Positions 12,240 to 23,500 of a DNA stretch of 64,000 bases are shown in pieces. The translations under genes and the position numbers were made by a program. Each line of letters starts with the position of its first letter. Position 1 is the stretch's first letter. The stretch is from Rhyzopertha dominica. Taxonomy: Eukaryota; Arthropoda; Insecta; Coleoptera; Bostrichidae. The notes under the pieces were generated by a model that was not told where the DNA came from, made no database searches, and was given only the letters and a program-made list of their open reading frames with translations. The stretch lies in assembly GCA_025024175.1 (NCBI GenBank), contig QCXZ01000138.1:50067092-50131091 (forward strand), in the 5' to 3' direction.

Positions 12240-12319
12240 AGTTATTGGTTAAGATAGCAGCCTTTGGCTCCTCTTGATCCACATCTGGCACTGGTTAGCA
12301 CTAGCACAACACTACACAC
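12240..12319 (-). other. Candidate 80-nt exon, copy A, closed near its end
   Basis: On the minus strand this segment is preceded by a pyrimidine-rich CATTGTTCCAG acceptor and followed by GTAAGT. Read from its first base it encodes VCSVVLVLTSARCGS and onward, with TAA two codons before the donor; the other two frames are closed. It is a near-duplicate of 13523-13602, including about 120 bp of flanking intron. It may be a terminal, poison or noncoding exon. Confidence 0.4.
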
Positions 12320-12489
12320 CTGGAACAATGAAAAAAATATATTATAAACAGGTACAAAGGTGGCCAAAAACAAACTAAATTTTATCGATTGCAAGATTAC
12401 ACCTTTTGCGTGAATGTTTATGAACATTGCGTATTTTCTAAGAGTCATGTTGTTTTCAGTATTATGTTTTCAATAAGTCTTCAAACTTC

Positions 12490-12760
12490 TTCGTTATTTT
12501 TCCTTCATAAGAAGAGGAATATTATAATCGATCACCGATAATGACCAAAATTTCACAATCATCAGTAAAAATATAGCTGTAAATGAAATTCAGGACAGAA
12601 AGGTGCGAAAAGACGGTGGTTCATAGAGGGTTTTCAAAGATGGTCACGCAAATTTAATAGAACGTATGATTTATAAGGCATGCAAAAATAATTTTGTATT
12701 GACAATTGAAGATCTATACAAGAAAATTAAAGCTGAGCTTAAAATAACCTGCTGTACCAA
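12490..12760 (+). pseudogene. Mariner-like transposase N-terminus, copy 2 of 3
   Basis: Diverged copy of the 11991-12200 block, with several frame changes. The readable parts resemble NLIERMIYKACKNNFVLTIEDLYKKIKAEL in segments, extending past the end of copy 1. Confidence 0.5.
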
Positions 12761-12881
12761 ATTAAGTTTGTTCATTGTGAGTAAACGAACAATTATCGGG
12801 TAGCCGGAACTTTACAAGAGCAATATAACCTTATTTCATTTGGAGCAGCATAATAAGCTATTGATATACATATAGACCTAC

Positions 12882-12954
12882 CTTTGGTTGATTTAATTTC
12901 ATAGACAAGTTCAGTTCCCCGGACACTGGAAGCTGGCAACTCTAAATGAAGAAT
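12882..12954 (-). CDS. Candidate 73-nt internal exon of an unrecognised minus-strand gene
   Basis: On the minus strand a strong pyrimidine tract ending TTCTGTTCGCAG precedes it and GTAGGT follows. Only one of three frames is open; it starts in phase 0, gives 24 codons beginning ILHLELPASSVRGTELVYEI, and leaves one base. The content looks like protein, with no low complexity. I do not recognise the family. It sits downstream of three further splice-bounded segments in the same orientation (13077-13151, 13229-13249, 13431-13463), also phase 0. Confidence 0.5.
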
Positions 12955-12990
12955 CTGCGAACAGAAGCTCAGAAAACAATTAGTAATCTC

Positions 12991-13068
12991 GTTCAAAAGC
13001 AGACATGATTTAAGGAAGGGGATCAGTTTGTTCAAAAGCAGACATGATTTAAGGAAGGGGATCAGTTT
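12991..13068. repeat. Perfect 39-bp tandem duplication
   Basis: The unit starting GTTCAAAAGCAGACATG occurs at 12991-13029 and again, identically, at 13030-13068. It is an exact two-copy tandem duplication in a putative intron of the minus-strand exon cluster, so recent or an assembly artefact. Confidence 0.95.
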
Positions 13069-13076
13069 GTTTTATT

Positions 13077-13151
13077 TTATTTTTTCCTAACATCTACATA
13101 ACTAATTAACTCAAAAATACCGTTGAAACCATCAGATTCGTTGAATATCTC
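13077..13151 (-). CDS. Candidate exon after a strong acceptor; ends at a stop or a weak donor
   Basis: On the minus strand TTTTTGTTTCAG precedes a phase-0 frame reading EIFNESDGFNGIFELISY, then either a weak GTAGAT donor after codon 18 (exon 13098-13151) or continuation for six codons to TAA at 13077. With the weak donor, phase 0 is kept into the 12882-12954 exon. The family is unknown. Confidence 0.45.
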   Translation of the reverse strand, partial: EIFNESDGFNGIFELISYVDVRKK

Positions 13152-13228
13152 CTGAAACAAAAAGAAACTAACGTTAGGCTTTGTTATTATTCGTGAAGTT
13201 GATAGTTCAGATAACTTCATTAACTTAC

Positions 13229-13249
13229 CAGCGTTTTGTGAAAATTTTG
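13229..13249 (-). CDS. Candidate 21-nt micro-exon
   Basis: On the minus strand TGTCGTTTTCAG precedes and GTAAGT follows a 21-nt segment encoding QNFHKTL in phase 0. Both splice sites match consensus well. It keeps frame with neighbours on both sides. Confidence 0.4.
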
Positions 13250-13430
13250 CTGAAAACGACAGATTATGATATAAATATAACACATCAAAATTACTTACAT
13301 ACATTAAAACAAGGCACTACACTGTCACGCCCCCTTCCCCTAACGCACGCCCTTGTATAGTAAAGTTTACGCGACCCAACATACAAATAATCAACAACGC
13401 ATTCAAAACAACTAATTTTCATCGACTCAC

Positions 13431-13463
13431 CCAACCAGACACAGCAGTAACTGCTCCCCCTGC
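13431..13463 (-). CDS. Candidate 33-nt micro-exon
   Basis: On the minus strand AATTTTTTGTTTCAG precedes and GTGAGT follows 33 nt that read AGGAVTAVSGW in phase 0. It joins in frame to the 21-nt micro-exon, but the 80-nt segment at 13523-13602 ends in phase 2 and so does not feed it in frame. Confidence 0.4.
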
Positions 13464-13522
13464 CTGAAACAAAAAATTAGGTGTCACTTTTCAGGAAAAA
13501 AAATTGAATTTGAGAAACTCAC

Positions 13523-13602
13523 AGTGCCTGGTTAAGACCACAGCTTTTGGCTCCTCTTGATCCACATCTGGCACTGATTGGCACTAACACAACACTACAC
13601 AC
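13523..13602 (-). other. Candidate 80-nt exon, copy B, open
   Basis: Near-duplicate of 12240-12319 with CATTGTTCCAG acceptor and GTGAGT donor. Unlike copy A it is open throughout in phase 0 (VCSVVLVPISARCGSRGAKS and onward), leaving two bases. Splicing to the next candidate exon in that phase reaches a stop further down, so its coding role is doubtful. Confidence 0.4.
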
Positions 13603-13739
13603 CTGGAACAATGAAAAAAATATATTAGAAACAGGTACAAAGGTAGGCAGGCAAAAAGCTAAATTTTATGAATTGTAAAACTATCATGTCAATAATTTAT
13701 TTCGTTTTTAGTATTATGTTTTCAATAAGTATTCAAATT

Positions 13740-14045
13740 TCCTTTACAAAAAGAGGAATATTATAATCGATCATCGATTAAGCGATTGATCGAGAGGGAG
13801 AAAGTGGGGCTATCGCAAAAGCCAGTAGAATGATGGTCAAAATTTCATAATCAACTGTAAAAAAATATAGTTGTAACGGAATTTAGGACAGAAAAGTGCG
13901 AAAAGACGTTGGTTCATCGAAGGGTTCAAAGATGATCAGGCAAATTTTATACGACGTATGATTTATGAGGCATGCAAAAATAATTTTGTATGACAATTGA
14001 AGAATTACACAAGAATATTAAAATTAAGCTTAAGGGTTTACGTAT
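13740..14045 (+). pseudogene. Mariner-like transposase N-terminus, copy 3 of 3
   Basis: Third copy of the block at 11991-12200 and 12490-12760, with frameshifts. It has GAGAGGGAGAAAGTGGGGC, the QSTV-like helix and the RRMIYEACKNNFV-like block, ending in MTIEELHKNIKIKL. Confidence 0.5.
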
Positions 14046-14289
14046 TTTCTCTTTAAGAAAAATGGTGTTTCATTATAAAAAAATTAATAAACGTATGCTA
14101 TCTAACGAGACTACATTGTGCCTTTCAAAAATCTATTTCGAGAGAATTTCCATTTCGACCTACGTGCTTGATTGTTTCAGAGTTCACTTAAGTTATGAAA
14201 TTCTTCAAAGCTTCCAGCTAGCGGAAATTTCAATCGCACATATAGCATCATGTAGAATACATCGCTTACAGTTTAAATGAAATGTAGTG

Positions 14290-14640
14290 TGGGGTGTCTT
14301 CCGCCACCAGTTCGCACACGTCACTAACACTCAAAAGTCAATAATTTCGAAGACGAATCTTGAAAAACACCCCGTATACATCGGCACATCATCACGCGCA
14401 GTTATCATCGGCTATACTAATTCAATAAACGACGCATTAAAAGCTACTTCACCCGGCCCGCAAATGGACTGGTCCTTTTTTTGCCCAATAATTGCTCACG
14501 TACGCCCGGATACACCGCAAAAAAGTGCTCACAAGAACGTAAACACTAGGAGTATTTTATTTAGCGGAGAAAACTTAATAGAGGCCCGTTTTGGGTTTAA
14601 ATTTTTGGAGACATGGTGTGTAAAGATTCCTGTTTTATCT
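14290..14640. other. GC-richer island with a fortuitous ORF; possible regulatory block
   Basis: The 119-residue plus-strand ORF here has no recognisable domain, and its composition looks like a noncoding block read through. The stretch differs from its AT-rich neighbours and lacks transposon motifs. Confidence 0.3.
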
Positions 14641-15235
14641 TTTTGAGCGATTAGTGCATACGTGGGTGATCCAAAAAGTCGCAGTGTAATGAAAAGTATA
14701 AGGCTTCATTTTTTCATCAATTCTACATTCGGTTGAAGCATTCTTTTACTGTAGACTATTTTACGATCAAAACAGTTAGTACGTGACTTGGCCGTTCTTC
14801 TATACATCATAGAAATAACTGAAATGAAGCAAAAGATGTAAAAAAGCTTATACCAATTTGGATAACTTTTTAGGGGCACAGTCGGGACAACGCGTAGGGT
14901 ACAATATCCTTTTTGACTATGTGCCTGCCTAACTAGGAAACTATTGATTAATTATTTTTTGCAGCTATTAACAATCCACTGAAACGTCATCCAGGGACTA
15001 AGGTCCTATGTATCATGTTTCATGGCATTGATTATACCATGTGTGTACTATGTACACGGATTTTAGACCTGTCCATCTCCTTAGAGATCATCTACTGACA
15101 TTCCCATGCTAATGTCATTTCCAAATACTACATAACTTTATATTCTCTTCAAAGACTGACTGTTTGTATGAGGACGTACGTCCTCGAACTGTTTTTTTTT
15201 TTATAAATACTGACTATGCTCAAAAATATATATTT

Positions 15236-15330
15236 AGAAAAATAATAATAGTAATAACCATAATATTGTATTATTGTATTNTATTGTATATTGTATTATT
15301 ATTATTGTTATTATTGTATTATTATGACTC
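15236..15330. repeat. TAT/TATTAT microsatellite
   Basis: Runs of ATAATAATA and TATTGTATTATT with one unresolved n at 15281. Simple-sequence DNA. Confidence 0.85.
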
Positions 15331-15477
15331 TGAATAGCAATAAAAAACGAAAAAAAGCAGTTATCTCAATTTAGATGAACGATGTATAGGTGAAAAAAAT
15401 ATATACAAGAAGAAATACTACTTTACCGCAAATAAATTTCTGCAAGAAAACAATAGATGTCAATTTTCGTCTGGCAT

Positions 15478-16400
15478 CTATGTTTTAAGGTAGAGATACT
15501 GGGAAAACTTTCTATTTTCCAACAGTTCAATATATTGCTGCTGACAAGGACTCCAAATTACACTGTAGTATACGAGCTTAGATCTAACTAAGGCATAAAA
15601 CAATAACTTTACAGCAAAAATATTATTGAATTCAGAAGTATTTCGCATAATAAACCCCATAGTCTTAAGTGCAGCAGCCGCAACATTTTCAATGTGCTGA
15701 ACAAAAGACAACTTACAGTCAACGATAACACTTAAGTCTTTAATTTCATCACATCTGGAAAGTGCATTCCCTGAGACGTTGTTGAAAAAGTTAATGCATA
15801 CATTTTTTTCTGCCGAAGGTCACTATTTTGCACTTATTAATATTTAATTCAAGTTTGTTCGTGAAACACCATCTATTTAAATTGTCAATATCCTGTTGAA
15901 GAAGCAAGGAGTCCGAATAAGAACCTATAGCCTTCAGTAGTTTTAAGTCATCGGCATACATATAAAGATTACATTTAAGTGATTTCACTACATGGTTGAA
16001 AAATATTACGAATAATTTTGGGCCCAGGATCGAAAAGTGTTAGATTTGAAACCACCATGCTCAACAAATTGCCGCCTATCCATCAAAAGTGACTCAACGA
16101 CAGAGACAAGCCCATCGCAAAAACCAAAATTTCGCAGTTTACTCAATAGAAAGCAGTGATTAACACGATCAAAAGCCTTTTTCAAATCAGTATACACAAC
16201 GTCGACCTGTAAACGTTCATCAAGAGATTTAGATACAGTATGTGTATAAACTCGCAAAGATTAGAAGTAGTTGATTATCCCTAAACAAATTCGTGCTGTT
16301 CGGGTGCTATATAGGGCTCAATATGTGGATAAATAACTTGAGACAAGACCAACTCAAATAACTTAACACGAATGAACAGTCGAAAGTACATTCAAGTTCT
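15478..16400 (-). pseudogene. CR1/Jockey-like non-LTR reverse transcriptase, broken
   Basis: Minus strand from about 16400 down. A degenerate upstream frame reads STTSNLCEF, followed by VDVVYTDLKKAFDRVNH (first catalytic Asp motif), then a short deletion where the PQGS block should be, then NLYMYADDLKLLKAI (YADD catalytic motif), and LVRSKLVYYSVIWSPCQQQY from the thumb. Three frames are needed and stops interrupt it. The same C-terminal family recurs on the plus strand at 32830-33470. Confidence 0.85.
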
Positions 16401-16429
16401 TGAGACAACTTAATGCCTTTCTTAAATAA

Positions 16430-16765
16430 CAATTACGAAAGAGATTTCATTTTCCAGCAAGATAATGCGAGGACTCATGTCAGTAGAGAGTCGATGGCTT
16501 GGTTTGCCACCCAAAATGTCGAATTGTTAGAGTGCCCTCTTATTCACCTGACATGAACCCAATTGAAAACCTTTGAAGTGTCTTAGTTCGGCGAGTATAT
16601 GTGGATAACTGACAGTATGCCACCATAAATGAACTCAAAAATTCATTATAAAGAGGTTCGAAAGCAAGAATATTAAATAATTTGGTTGGAAGCATAAATT
16701 CTAGAATTTTTGAGCTAAAGAAAGAATGGAGGCGAAACCCATTATTAATTTATGAATGTTTTGTT
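16430..16765 (+). pseudogene. Tc1-like transposase C-terminal half
   Basis: The frame reads FIFQQDNARTHVSRESMAWF (second catalytic Asp in QQDNA), then after a frame change SPDMNPIENL-like text (third catalytic motif) and a C-terminal helix region ending near WRRNPLLIYE. The first Asp motif is absent. Frameshift near 16535. Confidence 0.75.
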
Positions 16766-16862
16766 AAAATTTGTTCAGTTCTGTGTAAAATTTAGATGGG
16801 GCTATAGTTGTGCACCAGTCCAATTAAAAAAATTATTCGTATTTCACGAAAAAAAGCTTATA

Positions 16863-18120
16863 ATGGGGTCGTCCCACAATTTTTTTTATTTTACATTTTA
16901 AATGTGCATAAAAATTAAAGCACAAAGACATTTTTTGCGATTTTTTCCGGTTCTTTTTAGCCGAGAAAAAAAATGTGAAAGTATGGATTTTTCAATATCC
17001 GTTTCATATGTCTCGATATTCCGCCACGGAGATGACGTAAAAGGTTCGCATGCTGACGAAAGCGAGAAACACCAATAATAGCCAGTGCTCTAGCGGCATT
17101 GTAAGTAATATTTGTTTACATTTTTTTGAGCTGCGTCGCGTTGCCAATGTGGGCAAATTTTCGCGATACCGTGAAGAATGTACTCGTAAACTGGCATTGA
17201 AACATTGATACCTAGGTCAACTTAAGACGTATTTGTGAAAATAACTTAAATCATCCTTCAGTCAGTTTATTCTATAATGAACAGTTCAATATAATAAGCG
17301 CATTCACTGGCCTTTTGCTGAAATACGAAAGCACTTTAACCATCTAACCTGCTTTAGAACTAATGTTTTTATTATGAGGAATTAAACTACGCTTGAAGCT
17401 TGATACTGTTTAGTTTGTATACTTTCGTATGACAACGATATGATAAATTTTGAAACTGTCAGGACGATCTCTGGCCTTCGTTAGGAAGAAAACGGTAAAG
17501 TACCGCTGACAACATCGCACGTTCGCACGTGCTGCATGTGTCACATGTGTAACGAATAACCCTAACAACTCTAGCCATGCGTTTTTGTTTACATAGTTTG
17601 GTCAAACTTTCGAGTTTCGTATTTGTCAGATTAAGTGGTGGAGCAAAATGTTGTCGAAGTATTTGGGTAATCTGTTGTTTTTTGGATGTCAGAATGGCTT
17701 ACGTTAAGAAATGTTTTGTCCCGTGTTGTAAGAATACTACTGCTGATGAACAGTTACAGGTTATTCCTATGTTTACATTATAATATTGACGTTGACGGTT
17801 ATACTTATACCTTCGCCCCTCTCTCTCACTCCCATTGCATTATTTGTATTTCTCTGGCTATTTATAAAACTGACAACAGTGAGCACCTAGTTGCCTAGGG
17901 AGCTGTAACAGTGCGCATGACGGAAATTAGGAACCTTGTGCGTAGTTGTTGGCGGATTTAGGAAAATGTTTAAAATAGGGTAATTTTTCTACCGCCGTTT
18001 GTTACGAGTTAAATTAATCTGAAAGCAAAATAGATGCGTGGCACTAGTATTCATGATGTAAGCAATAAAAGGCATAGGTTACAATTATCAAATTTTAATG
18101 TGCGGGGCGACCCTATTCAG
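16863..18120. mobile_element. Possible P/THAP-type DNA element, decayed
   Basis: ATGGGGTCGTCCCACAA near 16864 and, in reverse complement near 18095-18120, ATAGGGTCGCCCCGCA form imperfect inverted ends. Inside, frame 17694-17780 begins MAYVKKCFVPCCKNTTADE, which resembles a THAP zinc-finger start with CX3C. No transposase core was seen. Both ends and domain are approximate. Confidence 0.35.
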
Positions 18121-18289
18121 GATGGGGCTATCGTTATGCTCCCCAGTTTATATAAGAACACATACTTATCTAAAATGTTTCATCAAATGTACCTGCTCCA
18201 AAATCATCACTAAAAGATAGTTATTTTAGTAAGCTTCAATACAGTGTGATAAGAATAGGAGTCTATTACTATGCCATATTGGTGGATTA

Positions 18290-18780
18290 CACGTAACATG
18301 TGGTGTAGCTACATCATAAACGAACCGACTTAGCACCCTCATTCTTCCAACGTCCCCCGAAATCTCCCAGCCCCCAAAGTGGCGTACTGATCAAGCCATC
18401 AAGCGATACGAGCGCTCTTTTGTTACATTTATTAAGTGAAAGGCCAGAACGTGGGGCATTTTATCCACGTTAATTATAATAATTGCCGGTGAGTCTCGCG
18501 TTTCTGCACAGGGGCGATATTCAATCGTTCTGGAAAATAAGGAAAAGCGCAAGGCTCGAATGCGTAAGTTATCCGCCAGTGAATAGAACAAAAGACTTGG
18601 CCCAATCAGTGTTCGAGTATGAACAAAGTAGCGTCTGGGCGTTTGCCTTTTGTTTTGGAACAATGGTGCACGAGTAAACGATGCTCCGTTGTTTAGAGCG
18701 TTTATACATCCAAGTTATTATATCTCGCATTTTGCGCTCGCGGCTGGGAACGGCCAATTAAGTTATTTTATTTGCCGCGC
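18290..18780. other. GC-richer island, no gene seen
   Basis: Overlapping short ORFs on both strands have no family similarity. Composition differs from the AT-rich surroundings. Confidence 0.3.
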
Positions 18781-18954
18781 TTAATGCGGGAGATGCTTCA
18801 AACTCCGGTGGATATGATACTCCATGGATGGCACTTACTGTAAGTATAGTGATCAAAACGAAAAAGGAGCCAGTAATTAATTGTTACAATTACGGTTTAT
18901 TTCTTAAACTGTTCTTTAACAATCTAAGTACAGCGTTGTTATAATTTGCTCATA

Positions 18955-19640
18955 TTGTTAAGAGAATTTCTTCAACGTTTGAAGGTTTTGGATTGGCTGG
19001 CGTTCCTTTAATCGTTGCCCGAGTAGGTCCCAAATGTGCTCAATTGGATTAAGGTCCAGAATGCGACCAGGCCAGTCCATAATTTCAATATTATCCGGGC
19101 GATATGTGGGCGGGCATTATCTTGCTGCAGTACAAATTCTGGACCATTCTAGACCCATCAGGAGTTACCACCAGTTCTGTGTGCCCGTTTAAAGTTATTC
19201 CCCTCAAATTATAATCGACCCAACTTCAAAAAGAACCCTTTCTTCTACAGTAGAGTCTATATAACGTTCCCCTGGGCGTTTCCAGACTCGAACTCTCCCG
19301 TCGACGTAGTTCAAACAGAATCTGGATTCGTCTGTGAACAAAATGTTGCTCCACTGCTGTAAATTCCATTGAACATGTTCTTCAGTAAACAACCATCCTG
19401 CTCTGCGATGCTGAGGGGTTAAATGAGGCACTCTAGCTGTTTTTCTTGCCCTAAACTGACCTTCGCAAAGTCTGTTGCGTATTGTTTGGGTACTTATTCT
19501 GGTTCCTGTGCTCTCTACCAACCGATTTTGAAGCGTTGTAGCAGTAGTTTTGCTGTCTCTAATAGCCCAAAGCTGTAGTACACTGTATTCTCGCTCGGAA
19601 GTCACCCTTTCACGACGCGGGTAAGGTTGTCTTCTAACAC
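18955..19640 (-). pseudogene. Tc1-like transposase
   Basis: Minus strand. Frame 19605-19204 carries the second DNA-binding helices (TRISTQTIRNRL), the linker RAGWLFTEEHVQW and the first catalytic motif ILFTDESRFCL. After interruptions, about 19100-18960 reads DWPGRILDLNPIEHIWDLLG, the third catalytic motif, with a C-terminal helix. The segment carrying the second Asp is corrupted. Dead copy of a common insect Tc1 family. Confidence 0.8.
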
Positions 19641-19814
19641 TACCACAAATTTAATAACGTATTCAGGCCCTGTTTATGGCAGCACGACTAACATATTTAA
19701 GATTCGGGCTACTTGTCGTCTGGAGTGGACTTGAATTAAGGTGACGGCCCGATCAATCCCAATTTCTGTTAGATAAAGTATCAAGCAAAGATCTATGAGA
19801 GTGAGTAATGCAGA

Positions 19815-19915
19815 GGGTTTTACAGCTTGATGGTCGGCCGTCGTAAACTATTGTATTTTAATGAGGGTTTTCACAACCTTATGGTCGGCCGTCCTAAACT
19901 GTTGGGATTAGTGGC
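19815..19915. repeat. Two-copy tandem repeat, unit about 51 bp
   Basis: GATGGTCGGCCGTCGTAAACT and TATGGTCGGCCGTCCTAAACT lie about 51 bp apart, each preceded by AGGGTTTT. Partial divergence between copies. Confidence 0.75.
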
Positions 19916-20338
19916 ACGCTTCAAAGTTCCTAATTGGGCCGTATTCAAAAAAATCTTGTTGGCTAAAATTTTAACTTTTCCACTAGAAATTTTTGAAATT
20001 TGTTACTTGTGATAATTTAGCAATCAATAAAACATAGATGCTTTTATAACAAATTTTATTTAATGCAGACCTGATGCTAACTGGCGCGACCCGCGATCTA
20101 TTTTTATGTGATACTTTATTGGGTTTAAATTTTCCGATGTATAAAATAAAAGCATTTGCAGGACATAACGAATTTATACAAATTTAATATAAAAACATAA
20201 AAATTATTAAGTAGAAAATTGCTTACATTTGTTAGAAAAAATTTACTATAGTGCACAATAAAATTTATACACGGTATTGATTATGTTCATTACAACTTGT
20301 TAATAAGCACATTACAAGAGTCACAAACTAAAAAAAAA

Positions 20339-20503
20339 TTACTCACTATCACTTTCACTGCTAAAATCACGATTAACTTTTATTATTAATTCTTGTACAT
20401 GATTCGCTCTGTACCGATTTTCAATGTCCAGTACATGCCGCACTGAATTTGCTGCATCTTTCACAATTGCAGCAATATTAAAGAAACAAGTAGGTAAATG
20501 CAT
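20339..20503 (-). CDS. Short minus-strand frame, possible C-terminus of an unrecognised protein
   Basis: A 54-residue frame from ATG at 20503 to TAA at 20339 reads MHLPTCFFNIAAIVKDAANS, a charged helix, and ends with an acidic FSSESDSE tail. Composition and the Ser/Asp-rich end look like a real C-terminus, perhaps of a mobile-element ORF. TTTATT in the plus strand near 20059 and 20113 could be polyadenylation signals for it. Upstream exons were not found. Confidence 0.3.
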   Translation of the reverse strand: MHLPTCFFNIAAIVKDAANSVRHVLDIENRYRANHVQELIIKVNRDFSSESDSE

Positions 20504-20509
20504 TTATCT

Positions 20510-23500
20510 CTTGATATCTTCAAGTTTGCACTTTTCGTTTTTATGGCTTTAGTAAAAAAATAACCGTTTATTGAAGATTACAGTTTTGCCACAAACTTGC
20601 AAAGTAACTCTGATTACTGAATAGCGATTAACTTTTGTCTTTATATTCTAATTTAACGAACAAAATTTAACATAAGAAATAAATGGCTCCCTTTTCGTTT
20701 ACGCTTATTCTTTTGTATCGATTATCTCTAGAATGGCTAGCCAAGTAGGAGCAATACAAAATATAGCTGTCACTGCAAGAATATACAGAACGTTCCAATT
20801 AAAATTTCCTACTTTGTCAAACTTTAAATATAAAATGCTGAAACAGATAAATTTTAACTTGGTTTCACCCCGTCGAAAAATTTAAATAGCAGCTACTTTC
20901 ATTGTCTAGGCATCTTTTTGTTAATTTGAATGATCCTTTTAGAAAACACTGTCTACAAACGAATGTACTGCTCAAAATATCCACAGTACATAAAACCAAA
21001 CTTCCGAAAATATGTCGCGCCAAAGATTCAGGGATAGCAAATTTCCTCGAATATTGCCGCTGTTATGTTATCTTCTCAAAAAGCTTTAGATGTAGATACT
21101 GGTACCGTCAAATATCTGTGCAGAGCAAAAAATTTTCATCTTTCTGGATCATGTTTAAAAAAACTTAAATTACATTTTGTTTAAACGTTTCAAATTTTAC
21201 TTTAGATTTAAATTATTTTTCACTTGCATGTAACTAATTTCTTTTATTGTATCATTTATCATATACAAATTCCCTTTCTTTATAAGGGACGTATTGTTAA
21301 CACTTACTGCAATTATCTTATGTTATTTTATTCTGCTTATTAATGATTTCACCTAATTTTTGCATAATGAATTTAAGCTTTTTTGTAGTTTTATTGTTTT
21401 ATACTATATTTTATGACCCACTGTACAAAAATGTATGATTTGTTTTAGTGGGTGCCATCTGAAACTACGTCAAATAAACATTTTTTTCTGAAACAGAAAT
21501 AATAATATAATAACAAATATGTATATATGTATGTACCCCTTGCAACGCTACTGAGTTAGCAACGAGCATCCGTATATGATACTGTTAACTGACCGGCTAT
21601 CCCATTAATTCCCATCCTAATTGGTTCGGGCGTTCTTGGCTAAACACGTGTCTGATTTAACTAAATCATACCGCCCGCTGCATTCACATTGGGAGGGAGA
21701 AGAGAGCTTTTTGATGCACATAATACGTTTACCTATTGTGCGCGATACAGTGGCGAGTTAAGAGCGTCCTTATTATATATCAAAAACGGGAGCCATTATC
21801 CGCTAGGGGAGCGTGAAATCGGAAATTTTTGTTGTGGGCATGGTGAATGAATTGTAGGTGATGCCGAAAAGCACTTAAAACGTCTTGTCCGCAGAAAAAT
21901 CCTAAGGCATAACAAAGAAACCTGAAAATAATATATGAACTGTAGGGATGTTTTTCCAGATCGCTCAGGTTAAGGGCCAAAATATATGCATATAATGGAT
22001 AGTATGTAAATAAGTCCAATATTCTGCTTAAAATAGAGTTATACTGGAAAACATTCTAATCTTCTTAAATTTTAGAAGTGGAATTTCCAAACTTATCGGT
22101 ATGTTAAAAGCTTCTGGAATAAAATGAGTGTTCAAAAATGCAACATTTCAGTTTTCACCCTGCGTCTTAAAGTCTACGTGAGCTGTAACAATTCTGTCGA
22201 AAGCACGTTTCACTTCAAAAAATAGTGTACAGATTCGCGAAAGCAGCATCCGTTTGACGAGATACTTCCAATTCCAGTACTAAACAAAATAGGACTCTCT
22301 GTATATATGACATAGCAGCTAGTAAAAAACAAACAATAAAACTTAATGAGAGACCTTACATACTCACTTTATCTTGTGGTTTAACCTAACAAGTTTTAAT
22401 TACGTATATTACTGATGACAAAGGTAGATGAAAACAGAAAGGCAGGATCTAAAACAAGAAAACTGTAAACGAGAATAATTACTTGCAAACTTACTATCTG
22501 TACTATCGGTGAATTTTCATTTTTTGCTTACATGGCTCCATAAGCTAGCAAAGATGAAGTTTTCTTAAAATTGGATACCTGTAGTTATCGTGCTGCATTA
22601 TTAAAGCTATTCTACCTGATTCACCACATTTGGAAGACAAAAGCGATGGTTTTGACTTCATCAGAGAGGATGGTGAAGGAATTTTAAAATCTAAATAAAT
22701 GCTGGATTAGATTTAAAATACTAATGTCATGAAGGGATAGATTTTGTGTATTGATTAAGGCATAAAAAGGTAGAAAGGGATCACCATACTTTAATATTAT
22801 AGATCAATGATATATTATTTCATAATATTCATCAATGTAATGTGCGTTTTGAAGCTGTAACTGCAACATTCCTGTTGTTCCGAATCGTTGTCTTAGGGCG
22901 GATATAGCTTTAAAAGACTATCTTAGTCAGGATGAGTCATAACACGATTTCTGGTTAGTTCAGCTCTTCTACCTTTTCCTATAAAGATTATTCAACTAAC
23001 TACTGTTATATGGAATCACATCAGAATTTGTCATATATTCATATTCTAAATTCGCATTTTATTTTAACAATTAATACAAAAAAAACTAAAATTCCATCCG
23101 AACTCCTGTTTATGAAAGTAAATATATTTAATATAAGTTTTAGGAATCCAGTAAAAGCATAATCAGCTCGAATAAAAACCCAGTGTGTTGTTAGAAATAC
23201 AATTAAGTATATTTCAGCTTATTTAAATTAAGCTTAATTTGGTTAAAATAGTAGTCGGTTAATTTTTGGGTGCAATGCACTGGCGATCTAAGATGGTTGG
23301 CTTGACGTATAATTCTGAGGGATTTGTCATTCTGAGCTTTAATAATGTTAGTTATCCATCGAGTCTCTTTCCCTGGGGAGTAAAAATTACTACAATTGTA
23401 TCTTTAACACCTATACATATGAACTCCTAGGTTAAATTTCTAAAGCTTCTGGTTTGAGAAGTTGAAACTGTACTAATGCATTAGTCATTGATATGTGTTA

